The notes beneath the pieces were generated by a model, which searched no databases, had not been told where the DNA came from, and saw only the letters and a program-made list of their open reading frames with translations. 56,144 bases of DNA from Thermoanaerobaculia bacterium. GTDB taxonomy: Bacteria; Acidobacteriota; Thermoanaerobaculia; Multivoradales; JAGPDF01. Position numbers and translations under genes: made by a program. The stretch spans positions 1-56,144 of the forward strand of contig JAGPDF010000026.1 of the NCBI GenBank assembly GCA_018057705.1. Direction: 5' to 3'. Below, piece by piece: positions 35,173 through 43,815 of this stretch; position 1 is the first letter of the stretch; each line of letters starts with the position of its first letter.

Positions 35173-38100
35173 ATGAAGACCTTGATGCAGCAAAGCGCGA
35201 TCGTCGCCCTGGCGGCGGCTGGACTTGCCGTCTCCGCAGCACAGGCGGATCCTGGAGCCCGGACTCCGCAGTGGACGTGGACGGAGGCGACCCCGATCGT
35301 CGAGGCCGCGCCACCGCTCCCGCCGACCTCGATCTTCCCGGTGCAACTGGTGCTGGACGACGACACCGCTGACGGTTCGTTCGGCGTCGCCACCCAGACT
35401 GCACGCCAGTTCCTATGGTTCAATCGCTTCTCTCCCCCTGCCGGCTTCCACCTCGAGGAGGTCTGGGTCCTCTTCCCGTCAGGGAGCAACATGGCGGCCG
35501 GTGGCGCCGTTCAGATCGCGATCTACGAGGATCCCGACGGCGATCCGTCGAACGGCGCGACGCTCGTCCAGAGCTTCGACACCACGATCCAGGTGGCCGA
35601 CGGCAACACCTTTTCGATCTATCCCCTGCCCGCCTCGGTCTTGATCCCCGGCGGCAGCGAGCTCTTCGTCGGTGTCGTGCCGCGCTTCATCGTCAGCGGC
35701 GTGACCTCGCCGACAACCCCCGCCGCCCTCGACACCACGACCTCCCAGGCGCGCTCCTGGCTCGCCGTCTGGAGCGCCGATCCGCCCGACCCGCCGGCGC
35801 TCCTCCCGCTGCCCGACCAGTCCTACGTGCTGGTGGACGCCTTCGTCCCCGGCGGCGGCAACTGGATGATCCGGGCCTTCGGCAGCGAGCAGGGAATCAC
35901 CGAGATTCCGACCCTCGGCGAATGGGGCCTCGCCGCCCTGGCCCTCGCCCTCCTCGCCGCCGGCGTCGTCCTTCTCCGGCGCCGCTGCCGATGCGGCGTG
36001 GGTGCCGCGCTGGCGCTCGCCCTGCTCGCGCTCGCCGCGCCAGCCGGCGCGGTGACGATCGACGACTTCAACGTCAACATGCCCGCCCTGCTTAGCGCCC
36101 CGCCGCAACAGAGCTCGAATACTGCCAACGCCGCGATTCTCGGCGGGAACCGCGGCGTGGTGCTGGACAACCTGTCCGGCTCCGGCCCGACGACGGTGAA
36201 CGTGACGGGCGGAAACCTCGTCTTCACCGTCACCGCGACGACGCCCGACTCGCGCGGCGAAGCGCGTCTTTCGTGGGATGCCGACACGAACCCGCTCGTC
36301 CTCTCGACGGGAGGGTTCAATCCCGGGGTCGATCTCACCGCCGGAAATACGAGCGGATTTCAGATCGGATTCACCTCTTCGACCGTCGCTGCCGAAATCG
36401 AGATCACCGTCCACGACGACAACGTGGTCGCGAACTCCTCGCGCGCCGTGCGGCGCGTCGCCGTGGGCGGTGCGCAACTTGTGCGGATCCCGTTCAGCGA
36501 GTTTCGCACCTCCGGCTCGGCCCCCGCCAACTTCGCCGACGTCCGCGCGGTCGAGCTGACCATCCGGGCGGGCGAGGGGACTTTCTCGATCAACGAGTTC
36601 ATCACCTCGCCTCCGGCCCTCGCGGCGACCAAAGTGGATCAACAGGTCCTCGACGTCGACGGCGACACGCGGGTCGATCCGGGTGATCGGGTGCGCTATA
36701 CGGTGACGGTCACCAACACCGGCAACGAGGCGCTCGCGGTCGATCTCTCCGACACCGTCGACGCCAACACCACTCTGGTCGCCGCTTCGGTCTCCTCGAC
36801 TCCCGTGGCGCACAACGACCAGTATGGCTGGTTCGGCAATGTCACCTTCGCGACCGACGGATCGGCCACGAAGCCCGATCTCCTCGATAACGACCAGGAC
36901 GCCGACGGCGACACCCTCACCGTCCAGAGCGGCACCTTCCCGGCGACCACTGCCCAGGGCGGCACGTTGACTCTGATCTCCGCCGCGACGGGCGAGTTCA
37001 CCTACAGCCCTCCGGCCGGCTTCGCCGGCGTCGACAGCTTCAACTACACGATCCTCGACGACAACGGCAACACCTCGACCGCGTCGGCGAACATCACCCT
37101 CGACGGCGTGATCTGGTTCGTCGACGACTCGAACACGACGCCCCCGCATCTCGGGACGCTCGCCGATCCGTTTCAGACGCTGGCCTCGGTCAACAGCGGC
37201 AGCGACCCCGACCAGCCCGGCGACACCATCTTCGTCTTCGACGACGACGGCACGGCATACGCCGGCGGCCTCGTCCTCGAAGCCGACCAGACGCTTCTCG
37301 GCGAAGCCGCGGGACTCATCCTCGACGGCACGACGATCGTCCCGGTCGGCGGCCGGCCGCAGATCACCAACGCCGCGGGTGTCGGCCTTTCGCTTTCGAC
37401 GAACAACACACTCGGCGGCTTCGACATCCAGAACACCTCCGGCGCCGGCATTTTCGGCTCGGCCTTCGGCACGCTGACCGCGACGAACGTGAACGTCCTC
37501 ACCACCGGCGGCGCGACGCTCGATCTCACCACCGGCGCCCTCTCTTCTGTGGTCTTCGGAACGCTCTCCTCGACGGGCGCGGGCGGCCAGCGCGGCCTGA
37601 ATCTCGCCACCCTTACCGGCAGCCTGACGGCGACCACCACGAGCCTGACCAATCCGACGACCGACGGCATCCTGGTGAGCGGCTCCGCCGGCGCCTCCTT
37701 CAGCTTCGGCGCCACCACCGTCACCGACAACGCGATCGGCTCCGGCGCGACGGCGGACGGCATCGACATCGCGACTGGCAACGCCGGCTCGACCTTCAAC
37801 TTCGCGAGCCTAGCGGTCACCAGCGACGCCGGCGCCGGCCTCCGCGCGAGCAGCAGCGGCACGATCAACCTCAGCGGCACCGGGAACTCCATCGTCTCCA
37901 CCGGCGGGGCAGCGGTCGATGTCACCTCGACGAGCTTCGGCTCCGGCGTGACCTTCGCGACCCTCACCTCGACCAACAGCACCGGCAAGGGTGTCAACCT
38001 CGACACCGTCACCGGTAGCTTCACCGCCAACGGCGGCTCGATCAGCGGCGCCACGGTCGGTTGCTTCGACGTCAACGCCGGTTCCGGCAACATCACCTAC

Positions 38101-39948
38101 ACCGGAAACATCACCTGTCCGGTGGGCAGGATCGTCGACATCACCGCCCGCACCGGGGGCACGATCGCTCTCTCCGGCAACCTCTCGGCGACCGGCTCCG
38201 GCTCCGGCATCAACGTCGCGAGCAACAGCGGCGGCACGGTCAACTTCAGCGGCACCTCGAAGTCTCTCGGCACGACCACCGGCGCCGCCGTCACCCTCGC
38301 CACCAACACCGGCGCCACCATCAACTTCACCGGCGGCGGCCTGGCGATCACCACCACCTCCGGCAGCGGCTTCAATGCCACCGGCGGGGCGACCGCGATT
38401 ACGGTTCAAGGCGCCGGCAACACGATCGCCTCCACGACCGGGACGCCGCTCAACGTCGCCAACTCGGCCATCGGCGCCAGTGGCCTCACCTTCCAGAGCA
38501 TCGCTGCAAACGGGGCGGCGAGCGGGATCTCGCTCAACACCACAGGCTCCTCCGGCGGCCTCACGGTCACCGGGACGGGGACCACCGATGGCAGCGGCGG
38601 AACGATTCAGAACACCTCCGGGCGGGGTGCCGCTTTCATCAGCACCGCCGCCATCTCGCTGAGCAACATGAACTTCACCAGCGCAGGTACCAGCGACCTG
38701 GATGCCGACAACTCCGGCCTTTCGACCGGCGACAACCTGGCGACGAACGCGGCCATCCACCTGCAGACGGTGACCGGCGCCACTTTGACGAACTTGAACA
38801 TCACGGGAGGCGCAGAGCAGGGCATCAACGGCAACGCCGTCTCGAACTTTGCGTTGAGCAATAGCTCGATCGTGGACGTCGGCAACGGCCCGGACGAGGA
38901 TGGGATCCACTTCTTCAACATGTCCGGCACGAGCTCGATAACGAACAACACGTTCACCTGCACGGTCGCGACGCACAACACCACGGGCGGCGACGATCAC
39001 ATCAATTTGCAGATGCAGTCCGGGACGCTCAACCTCACGATTTCCGGCGGAAGCGCCAACAATGCCAACAAGGGCAGCGGCTACCTGATGGGCATTCGCG
39101 GGACTGCGAGCGCGACGGTGACGGTCGACGGCGTTACGTCCGACAACAACTTCAGCGGCGGTATCGTGATCGACACCTTCGACACCGCGACATCCGTCAT
39201 CGAGATCAAGAACAGCTCGAGCATCAACAACAACGATGCCATCTCGCTGAGCAGCAACAACGGCAACACCAAGTTCGACATCCACGACAACGTCAGCTTC
39301 GCCGGCACCGATTTCGTACGGATCAACATTCTGAAGGCGGCGTTCTCGACAACCGGGACGCTGGAGGGCAAGATCCGCAACAACCCGATCGTCGTAACGG
39401 ACGGCCAGGCCGCGGACGGTATCATCGTCGCCCAGCGCGGCGACGGGACGCTCACGGTCAGCATCACGAACAACACCTTCACCTATCGCGGCACTCAACG
39501 GCCGATCAACATCCTAGGTGGCCAGGACGGATCCGGCCAGCTCAATGCGACCGTCACCGGAAACAGCATCGACATGCAGCTCGACGGCACCGGCAACGCG
39601 GTGACCGGGATCTTCGCGCAGACAGCTGTCGCCTCCCCCAGCGGCGACAACACGAACATGTGCGCCGACATCGGCGGGGCTGGAGGGCTGCGAAACGTCT
39701 TCACGCATTCCATGGGCGGGAACATGGTGGCTGGAGAGATCCGTGTCCGCCAGCGGTTCGTGACGACGGTCACGCTTCCCGGGTATGGCGGAGCGAACAA
39801 CGACGACGCCGCGGTGGTGACATATCTTGCCGGCAGGAATACACTCGTGAACGTACCCTCGGCGACGGCGACGAACGAAGTCGGCGTGACCGTGGGTGCG
39901 GGCGGATTCGTCAACGCGGCCTCCTGTCCGCAACCGGTTTTCCCTTGA
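35173..39948 (+). CDS. IPTL-CTERM protein fused in frame to a DUF11/beta-helix surface protein
   Basis: This 1591-residue reading frame looks like two secreted proteins. Residues 1-271 have a signal peptide (1-25), a beta-sandwich and a complete IPTL-CTERM sorting signal: IPTLGEWG at 245-252, a hydrophobic helix, then RRR at 269-271. That signal is normally the very end of a protein. Directly after it comes a second signal-like segment (about 276-293, ending APAGA). Then follow a domain to about 475, one DUF11-like repeat, a cadherin/Ig-like unit (about 540-640) and a long right-handed beta-helix (about 660-1560) rich in NNT/GTG turns. IPTL-CTERM proteins are sorted by an exosortase. A lost stop or a one-base deletion near 35990 could have joined two genes. 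Confidence 0.8.
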   Translation: MKTLMQQSAIVALAAAGLAVSAAQADPGARTPQWTWTEATPIVEAAPPLPPTSIFPVQLVLDDDTADGSFGVATQTARQFLWFNRFSPPAGFHLEEVWVLFPSGSNMAAGGAVQIAIYEDPDGDPSNGATLVQSFDTTIQVADGNTFSIYPLPASVLIPGGSELFVGVVPRFIVSGVTSPTTPAALDTTTSQARSWLAVWSADPPDPPALLPLPDQSYVLVDAFVPGGGNWMIRAFGSEQGITEIPTLGEWGLAALALALLAAGVVLLRRRCRCGVGAALALALLALAAPAGAVTIDDFNVNMPALLSAPPQQSSNTANAAILGGNRGVVLDNLSGSGPTTVNVTGGNLVFTVTATTPDSRGEARLSWDADTNPLVLSTGGFNPGVDLTAGNTSGFQIGFTSSTVAAEIEITVHDDNVVANSSRAVRRVAVGGAQLVRIPFSEFRTSGSAPANFADVRAVELTIRAGEGTFSINEFITSPPALAATKVDQQVLDVDGDTRVDPGDRVRYTVTVTNTGNEALAVDLSDTVDANTTLVAASVSSTPVAHNDQYGWFGNVTFATDGSATKPDLLDNDQDADGDTLTVQSGTFPATTAQGGTLTLISAATGEFTYSPPAGFAGVDSFNYTILDDNGNTSTASANITLDGVIWFVDDSNTTPPHLGTLADPFQTLASVNSGSDPDQPGDTIFVFDDDGTAYAGGLVLEADQTLLGEAAGLILDGTTIVPVGGRPQITNAAGVGLSLSTNNTLGGFDIQNTSGAGIFGSAFGTLTATNVNVLTTGGATLDLTTGALSSVVFGTLSSTGAGGQRGLNLATLTGSLTATTTSLTNPTTDGILVSGSAGASFSFGATTVTDNAIGSGATADGIDIATGNAGSTFNFASLAVTSDAGAGLRASSSGTINLSGTGNSIVSTGGAAVDVTSTSFGSGVTFATLTSTNSTGKGVNLDTVTGSFTANGGSISGATVGCFDVNAGSGNITYTGNITCPVGRIVDITARTGGTIALSGNLSATGSGSGINVASNSGGTVNFSGTSKSLGTTTGAAVTLATNTGATINFTGGGLAITTTSGSGFNATGGATAITVQGAGNTIASTTGTPLNVANSAIGASGLTFQSIAANGAASGISLNTTGSSGGLTVTGTGTTDGSGGTIQNTSGRGAAFISTAAISLSNMNFTSAGTSDLDADNSGLSTGDNLATNAAIHLQTVTGATLTNLNITGGAEQGINGNAVSNFALSNSSIVDVGNGPDEDGIHFFNMSGTSSITNNTFTCTVATHNTTGGDDHINLQMQSGTLNLTISGGSANNANKGSGYLMGIRGTASATVTVDGVTSDNNFSGGIVIDTFDTATSVIEIKNSSSINNNDAISLSSNNGNTKFDIHDNVSFAGTDFVRINILKAAFSTTGTLEGKIRNNPIVVTDGQAADGIIVAQRGDGTLTVSITNNTFTYRGTQRPINILGGQDGSGQLNATVTGNSIDMQLDGTGNAVTGIFAQTAVASPSGDNTNMCADIGGAGGLRNVFTHSMGGNMVAGEIRVRQRFVTTVTLPGYGGANNDDAAVVTYLAGRNTLVNVPSATATNEVGVTVGAGGFVNAASCPQPVFP

Positions 39949-39970
39949 AGTCGAGATGAGGTAATCCGCT

Positions 39971-40471
39971 ATGGCCGAACCCTTTCTGAGCGAGATCCGC
40001 ATCATGAGCTTCGCCTTCGCGCCCAAAGGCTGGGCACTGTGCAACGGCCAGCTGCTGCCGATCAACCAGAATCAGGCGCTCTTCTCGCTCCTCGGCACCA
40101 CCTTCGGCGGCGACGGGCGGGTCAACTTCGCGCTTCCCGATCTGCGCGCGAGAACACCGATCCATGTCGGTTCCGGCCATACGCTCGGTGAGCGAGGGGG
40201 AGAGCAGGCGCATACGCTCTCGATTGCGGAGATTCCGCAGCATCTCCATCTCGTTCAGGCGAGCACCGACACCGGCGACCAGCAGGATGCGGCGGCGCAC
40301 GTTCTGGCCACCGTTCCCGGCCGGATCTACAGCGATCCTACGAACCTAGTCGCGCTACGTGCCGACACGGTCACGAACGTCGGCGGGAGCCAGGCGCACC
40401 TCAACATGCAACCGTTCCTGACACTCTCCTTCTGCATCGCACTTCAAGGCATCTTTCCGAGCCCCACCTGA
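39971..40471 (+). CDS. Phage tail-collar / microcystin-dependent (MdpB-like) protein 1
   Basis: This 166-residue protein contains the tail-collar domain: SEIRIMSFAFAPKGWALCNG at the N-terminus, LLPINQNQALFSLLGTTFGG, FALPDLRARTPIH, a middle EIPQHLHLV and the C-terminal GGSQAHLNMQPFLTLSFCIAL ending in FPSPT. The domain comes from phage tail fibres, but families like this occur in chromosomal loci without phage genes, as here. It is the first of three tandem paralogues. No signal peptide is seen. The role is unknown; adhesion or surface display with the neighbouring giant proteins is a guess. Confidence 0.88.
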   Translation: MAEPFLSEIRIMSFAFAPKGWALCNGQLLPINQNQALFSLLGTTFGGDGRVNFALPDLRARTPIHVGSGHTLGERGGEQAHTLSIAEIPQHLHLVQASTDTGDQQDAAAHVLATVPGRIYSDPTNLVALRADTVTNVGGSQAHLNMQPFLTLSFCIALQGIFPSPT

Positions 40472-40481
40472 GGCCACGCTC

Positions 40482-40988
40482 ATGGCACAACCCTACGTCG
40501 GCGAGATTCGCATGTTCGCAGGAAACTTCGCACCTGCGGGCTGGATGTTCTGCGAAGGACAGCTGCTTCCGATCTCGGAGTACGAGACGCTGTTTCAACT
40601 GATCGGCACGACCTACGGCGGCGACGGCGAGAGCACCTTCGCGCTCCCCGATCTGCGCGGCAGGATTCCGATCCACCAGGGGAACGCTTTCATTTTGGCC
40701 GAGACCGGCGGCGCGGAAGAGATCACGCTGACCGTGAACCAGATTCCGGCCCACAGCCACCCGTTCCTCGCATCTACCGGCGTCGCACAGGACCCGAACC
40801 CGCTGAACAAGACCGTCGGACAGGTTTCGGGCGGCGGGCTGATCTATATCCAGGATGCGACCGACTCCAACATGAGCCCACAGGCGATCAGCCCGGTCGG
40901 TGGCAGCCAACCTCACACCAACTTCCAGCCCTACCTGTGCGTGGACTTCATCATCTCGCTCTTCGGCATCTTCCCTTCGCCCACCTGA
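40482..40988 (+). CDS. Tail-collar / MdpB-like protein 2
   Basis: A 168-residue paralogue of the preceding gene with the same motif order (GEIRMFAGNFAPAGWMFCEG, LPISEYETLFQLIGTTYGGDG, FALPDLRGRIPIHQG, FQPYLCVDFIISLFGIFPSPT). The most variable part is the middle, about residues 95-130, where the exposed region of collar proteins usually lies. The stop of the previous gene overlaps its Shine-Dalgarno (TGAGG), with 8 nt from GAGG to ATG, so translation is coupled. Confidence 0.88.
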   Translation: MAQPYVGEIRMFAGNFAPAGWMFCEGQLLPISEYETLFQLIGTTYGGDGESTFALPDLRGRIPIHQGNAFILAETGGAEEITLTVNQIPAHSHPFLASTGVAQDPNPLNKTVGQVSGGGLIYIQDATDSNMSPQAISPVGGSQPHTNFQPYLCVDFIISLFGIFPSPT

Positions 40989-40997
40989 GGTACACCC

Positions 40998-41522
40998 ATG
41001 GCCGATCCCTTCGTCGCCGAGATCCGGATCTTTCCGTTCAACTTCGCCCCCAGAGGCTGGGCCTGGTGCGACGGCCAACTGCTGCCGCTGTCGCAGAATA
41101 CGGCGCTCTTCTCGCTGCTCGGTACCACCTATGGCGGAAACGGCAAGAGCAACTTCGCTCTTCCGGACCTGCAGGGGCGGGCTCCGATGCATCCTGGCCA
41201 GGGGCCGGGGCTGTCGCTGCACGACCTCGGGGAAACCGGAGGTTCCGAGACTGTGTCGCTGCTCGAGTCCGAGATCCCGTCGCATTCCCATGCGCTGCGC
41301 GCGCACGATATCGATCTCGCCGAGCTCAATGCACCCGCGGCGCAGCGCTCACTCGCCAAGTCGGCGAACGCGACGATCTATGCCGCGCCGAACAACCTGG
41401 TAGCGATGAGCTCGTCGGCTCTACCGCCTGCCGGCGGGGATCAGCCGCACAACAATCTGCAGCCGTACCTGACGTTCTACTTCTGCATCGCCCTGCAGGG
41501 CGTATTCCCGCCGCGGACTTGA
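40998..41522 (+). CDS. Tail-collar / MdpB-like protein 3
   Basis: This 174-residue paralogue has the same frame of motifs (AEIRIFPFNFAPRGWAWCDG, NTALFSLLGTTYGGNG, FALPDLQGRAPMHPG, YLTFYFCIALQGVFPPRT) and a somewhat longer middle (about residues 65-125). Its Shine-Dalgarno also overlaps the stop of the upstream gene. Identity is highest at the two ends, which suggests a common scaffold presenting different middles. Confidence 0.88.
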   Translation: MADPFVAEIRIFPFNFAPRGWAWCDGQLLPLSQNTALFSLLGTTYGGNGKSNFALPDLQGRAPMHPGQGPGLSLHDLGETGGSETVSLLESEIPSHSHALRAHDIDLAELNAPAAQRSLAKSANATIYAAPNNLVAMSSSALPPAGGDQPHNNLQPYLTFYFCIALQGVFPPRT

Positions 41523-41532
41523 GGCGTCGTCG

Positions 41533-42423
41533 ATGACCGAGGTCGCTGCTCCCAGCCCACCGCGCTACATCCTGGCGCCGTTCGTGCCGACGCCGCCGGA
41601 GGTGGTGGAGCGGATGCTCGACCTCGCGGGGGTGACGAGCTCGGACGTGGTCTACGATCTGGGCTGCGGCGACGGACGTATCGCCATCGCGGCGGCGCGG
41701 CGCGGCGCTCGGGCGTTCGGTGTCGATATCGAGCCGCACTGGGTGAGCGAGGCGACGAGGAACGCGGCAGCGGCTGGCGTCGCCGAACTGGCGTCGTTCG
41801 ACCTCCAGGACGCGCTCGCCACCGGTCTTGCCGAGGCCACCGTCGTCATGCTCTATCTCGTCGAGTGGTCGACGCGGATGATGGACGCGAAGCTCGCCGC
41901 CGAGCTTCGGCCGGGGGCGCGGATCGTCTCGCACAGCTTCGGCATGGGCGACCGGCCGGCCGAAAAGACCGAACAATGGGTCGACGCCACGGGCGAGTCC
42001 CGGACCCTGCGGCTCTGGATCGCCGGAAAGTCCGGTACCGAACCGGTCGATGAGAGCGTCGCGGCCCTCACCCGACCGCGATCCGGGTCTCTGGAGGTCG
42101 CCGAGCCCGCCGATCTCACCGATCTCTCGTTGCCGCGCCTCGAGCCGCTGGTTGGCTCCACCTTTTCGGTCGCGCTCGGCGCCCCCTGGGACCTGCGGCT
42201 GGTACTCGCCGAGGCTTCCCCGCTCTCACCCCAGACTTCCTTTACCGGCGCTTTTCGCGCGCCGTTCCGACTGATCTTCCACGGACCCGCGCAGCCGGTC
42301 CATCCGCAGGCGACGCTGCCGCTCCTTCATCCGGAGCTCGGGCGGGTCGAGATCTTCCTGGTTCCGATCGGCCCGGCCGCGCAGGGCACGAGCATCATGC
42401 GATACGAAGCGATTTTCACCTGA
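41533..42423 (+). CDS. SAM-dependent methyltransferase fused to a DUF6916-like domain
   Basis: This 296-residue protein has an N-terminal class I methyltransferase fold (about 10-175): DVVYDLGCGDGRIAIAAARRG is the SAM-binding motif I, GVDIEPHWV motif II, and VVMLYLVEWS plus GARIVSHSFGMGD follow. The last 95 residues (about 202-296) form a separate small beta-domain beginning LEPLVGSTFSVAL, resembling DUF6916, which is usually a stand-alone protein encoded near tail-collar genes. The methyl acceptor is unknown; the collar or surface proteins are possible substrates. It is joined to the collar genes by a TGAGG stop/Shine-Dalgarno overlap. The fusion assignment rests on memory of the family and needs a profile search. 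Confidence 0.78.
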   Translation: MTEVAAPSPPRYILAPFVPTPPEVVERMLDLAGVTSSDVVYDLGCGDGRIAIAAARRGARAFGVDIEPHWVSEATRNAAAAGVAELASFDLQDALATGLAEATVVMLYLVEWSTRMMDAKLAAELRPGARIVSHSFGMGDRPAEKTEQWVDATGESRTLRLWIAGKSGTEPVDESVAALTRPRSGSLEVAEPADLTDLSLPRLEPLVGSTFSVALGAPWDLRLVLAEASPLSPQTSFTGAFRAPFRLIFHGPAQPVHPQATLPLLHPELGRVEIFLVPIGPAAQGTSIMRYEAIFT

Positions 42424-42436
42424 CGAGGAGAGGGCG

Positions 42437-43252
42437 ATGAGCGAACCACGACAGCAGGCGCCGGCAGGCGGAAGTGATGGCATCCGGCGGCGCGACTTCC
42501 TCGCTCTCGGCGCGGCGACCGCGGCGGCGACGGCGGTCGCGACGCTGCCCGCAGGCGCCTCGTCCTTCGCCGCGAGCTCGCCGCTCGGCATCGACCTCAC
42601 GCGAGGCGAGCGGCTCTCGGTCGGCTACATCGCCGGCAGCGCCGAGTGGGTCGGGCAGCTCGACCTGCCCTGGGAGCGCTACGGCGCCGACTATGCGAGC
42701 TTCGAGCTCGAGATCGTCCCGGCCGAGGAGATGACGGTCGGCTCCGAGCTCGCCGTCGCCACGATCGAGCTCTGCGTCCACGGCCTCTTCCCGCGCCTCC
42801 CGGACCCCGGAGAGGCAGCCTGGAAGAGTCTCTACCTCTTCGCCTCGGTGCCCGCCCCGCCGGAGATGATCTTCGGACCCGATCCGGTGGCGTTTCTCGC
42901 CTGGAGCGCCCGCATGGATCCCCAGCCGAGCCAGGCCGCCAAGGTGCGACCGGTGCTCTCCACGGGCGTTGACGGCGGGCTCCGGATCGGTCTCGAGCTG
43001 CGCTCTCCGGCGCCGGCATCCGTGGGCCGCGGCGGCAAGCTCGCGCGCCCCGGCACCGAGTCGGAGATCCACGAGCGCACGACGAACTTCACCGTCGACG
43101 ATCTCGTCGGTCGCCCGCGGCTGCAGGAGGGCGTCTACCTTCTCTCCTGCGGCAAGCAGGGTTGGGACCGCGGTTGGCGCGGCACACTCGACGAGCTGCG
43201 CGGGCTCGACGGCTTCGATTCGGTCGCGATCGGCATCCGCCGCCTCGAATGA
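42437..43252 (+). CDS. Tat-signal exported protein of unknown function
   Basis: This 271-residue protein has a twin-arginine leader (RRRDFLALGAATAAATAVAT, about 17-36) and thus should be exported folded, suggesting a bound cofactor or early folding. The mature part is beta-rich with no family I recognise; segments such as GYIAGSAEWVGQLDLPWERY and GVYLLSCGKQGWDRGW may help identify it. It sits between the methyltransferase fusion and the GNAT gene, with a 4-nt overlap (ATGA) into the latter, so it belongs to the collar operon. Confidence 0.7.
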   Translation: MSEPRQQAPAGGSDGIRRRDFLALGAATAAATAVATLPAGASSFAASSPLGIDLTRGERLSVGYIAGSAEWVGQLDLPWERYGADYASFELEIVPAEEMTVGSELAVATIELCVHGLFPRLPDPGEAAWKSLYLFASVPAPPEMIFGPDPVAFLAWSARMDPQPSQAAKVRPVLSTGVDGGLRIGLELRSPAPASVGRGGKLARPGTESEIHERTTNFTVDDLVGRPRLQEGVYLLSCGKQGWDRGWRGTLDELRGLDGFDSVAIGIRRLE

Positions 43253-43764
43253 AGCTCCCCGAGGGCGGCGCCGGGGCGGCCGGCGGCGAGGTCACGTTGC
43301 GGGCGGAGACCCCAGCGGATCGTGGTTTTCTGTTCTCGGTCTACGCCGCGACGCGCGACGCCGATCTCGAGCAGGTGCCCTGGACCGACGCCCAGAAGCA
43401 GGCTTTCCTCTGGCAGCAGTTCGAGGCCCAGGACCATGAGTACCGGCGTGCTTATCCCGACGGTCGCTTCTCGGTCATCGAGCTCTCCACCAACCCGGTC
43501 GGCCGGCTCTACCTCCGGCACGGCGCGACCGACACCCGCATCATCGACCTGGCGCTCCTCCCCGAGTTCCGCAACTGGGGTATCGGCAGCCGGCTGCTGG
43601 GCGATCTGACGCGAGATGCCGACCACTCGGGCCGCTCCCTCTCGATTCACGTCGAGGTCTTCAACAGCGGCGCGCGGCGCCTCTACGAGCGCTTCGGCTT
43701 CGAGGTCACCGAGGACAAAGGGGTCTACCTGCTCCTCACCCGGCCGCTGCAGCCGAGGCGATAG
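43249..43764 (+). CDS. GNAT-family N-acetyltransferase
   Basis: This 171-residue enzyme has the acetyl-CoA loop RNWGIGSRLL (about 103-112) and the final NSGARRLYERFGFE (about 139-152) motif of GNAT enzymes. It transfers an acetyl group to an amine; the acceptor is unknown. Its start overlaps the stop of the Tat-signal gene by 4 nt, so it is translated with it and probably acts on a product of this operon. Position and overlap argue for it being the last gene of the collar operon. Confidence 0.85.
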   Translation: MKLPEGGAGAAGGEVTLRAETPADRGFLFSVYAATRDADLEQVPWTDAQKQAFLWQQFEAQDHEYRRAYPDGRFSVIELSTNPVGRLYLRHGATDTRIIDLALLPEFRNWGIGSRLLGDLTRDADHSGRSLSIHVEVFNSGARRLYERFGFEVTEDKGVYLLLTRPLQPRR

Positions 43765-43780
43765 TCGAAGAACTGTCGGG

Positions 43781-43809
43781 TTGATCCACCATATCTGCTG
43801 CTGTATCTT
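43781..43809 (+). promoter_or_regulatory. Sigma-70-like promoter of the toxin-antitoxin operon
   Basis: A -35 box TTGATC (43781-43786) and -10 box TATCTT (43804-43809) are separated by exactly 17 nt. Transcription would start about 7 nt later, at or next to the A of the antitoxin ATG at 43816, so the mRNA would be leaderless. No Shine-Dalgarno is visible before that ATG, which supports this. Confidence 0.6.
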
Positions 43810-43815
43810 GCCCAC

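Noticed and set aside
28615-35346. A 2243-codon open frame on the minus strand, antisense to the giant DUF11 gene
   Set aside because: It is an artefact of the repeated, G+C-rich coding strand: the sequence is Arg/Gly/Ala-rich, has no domain, and mirrors the repeats of the real protein on the plus strand.
39971-41522. Three tail-collar genes as a sign of a prophage
   Set aside because: No capsid, terminase, portal, integrase or lysis genes are near, and the genes fit chromosomal MdpB-like loci; G+C and codon use match the neighbours.
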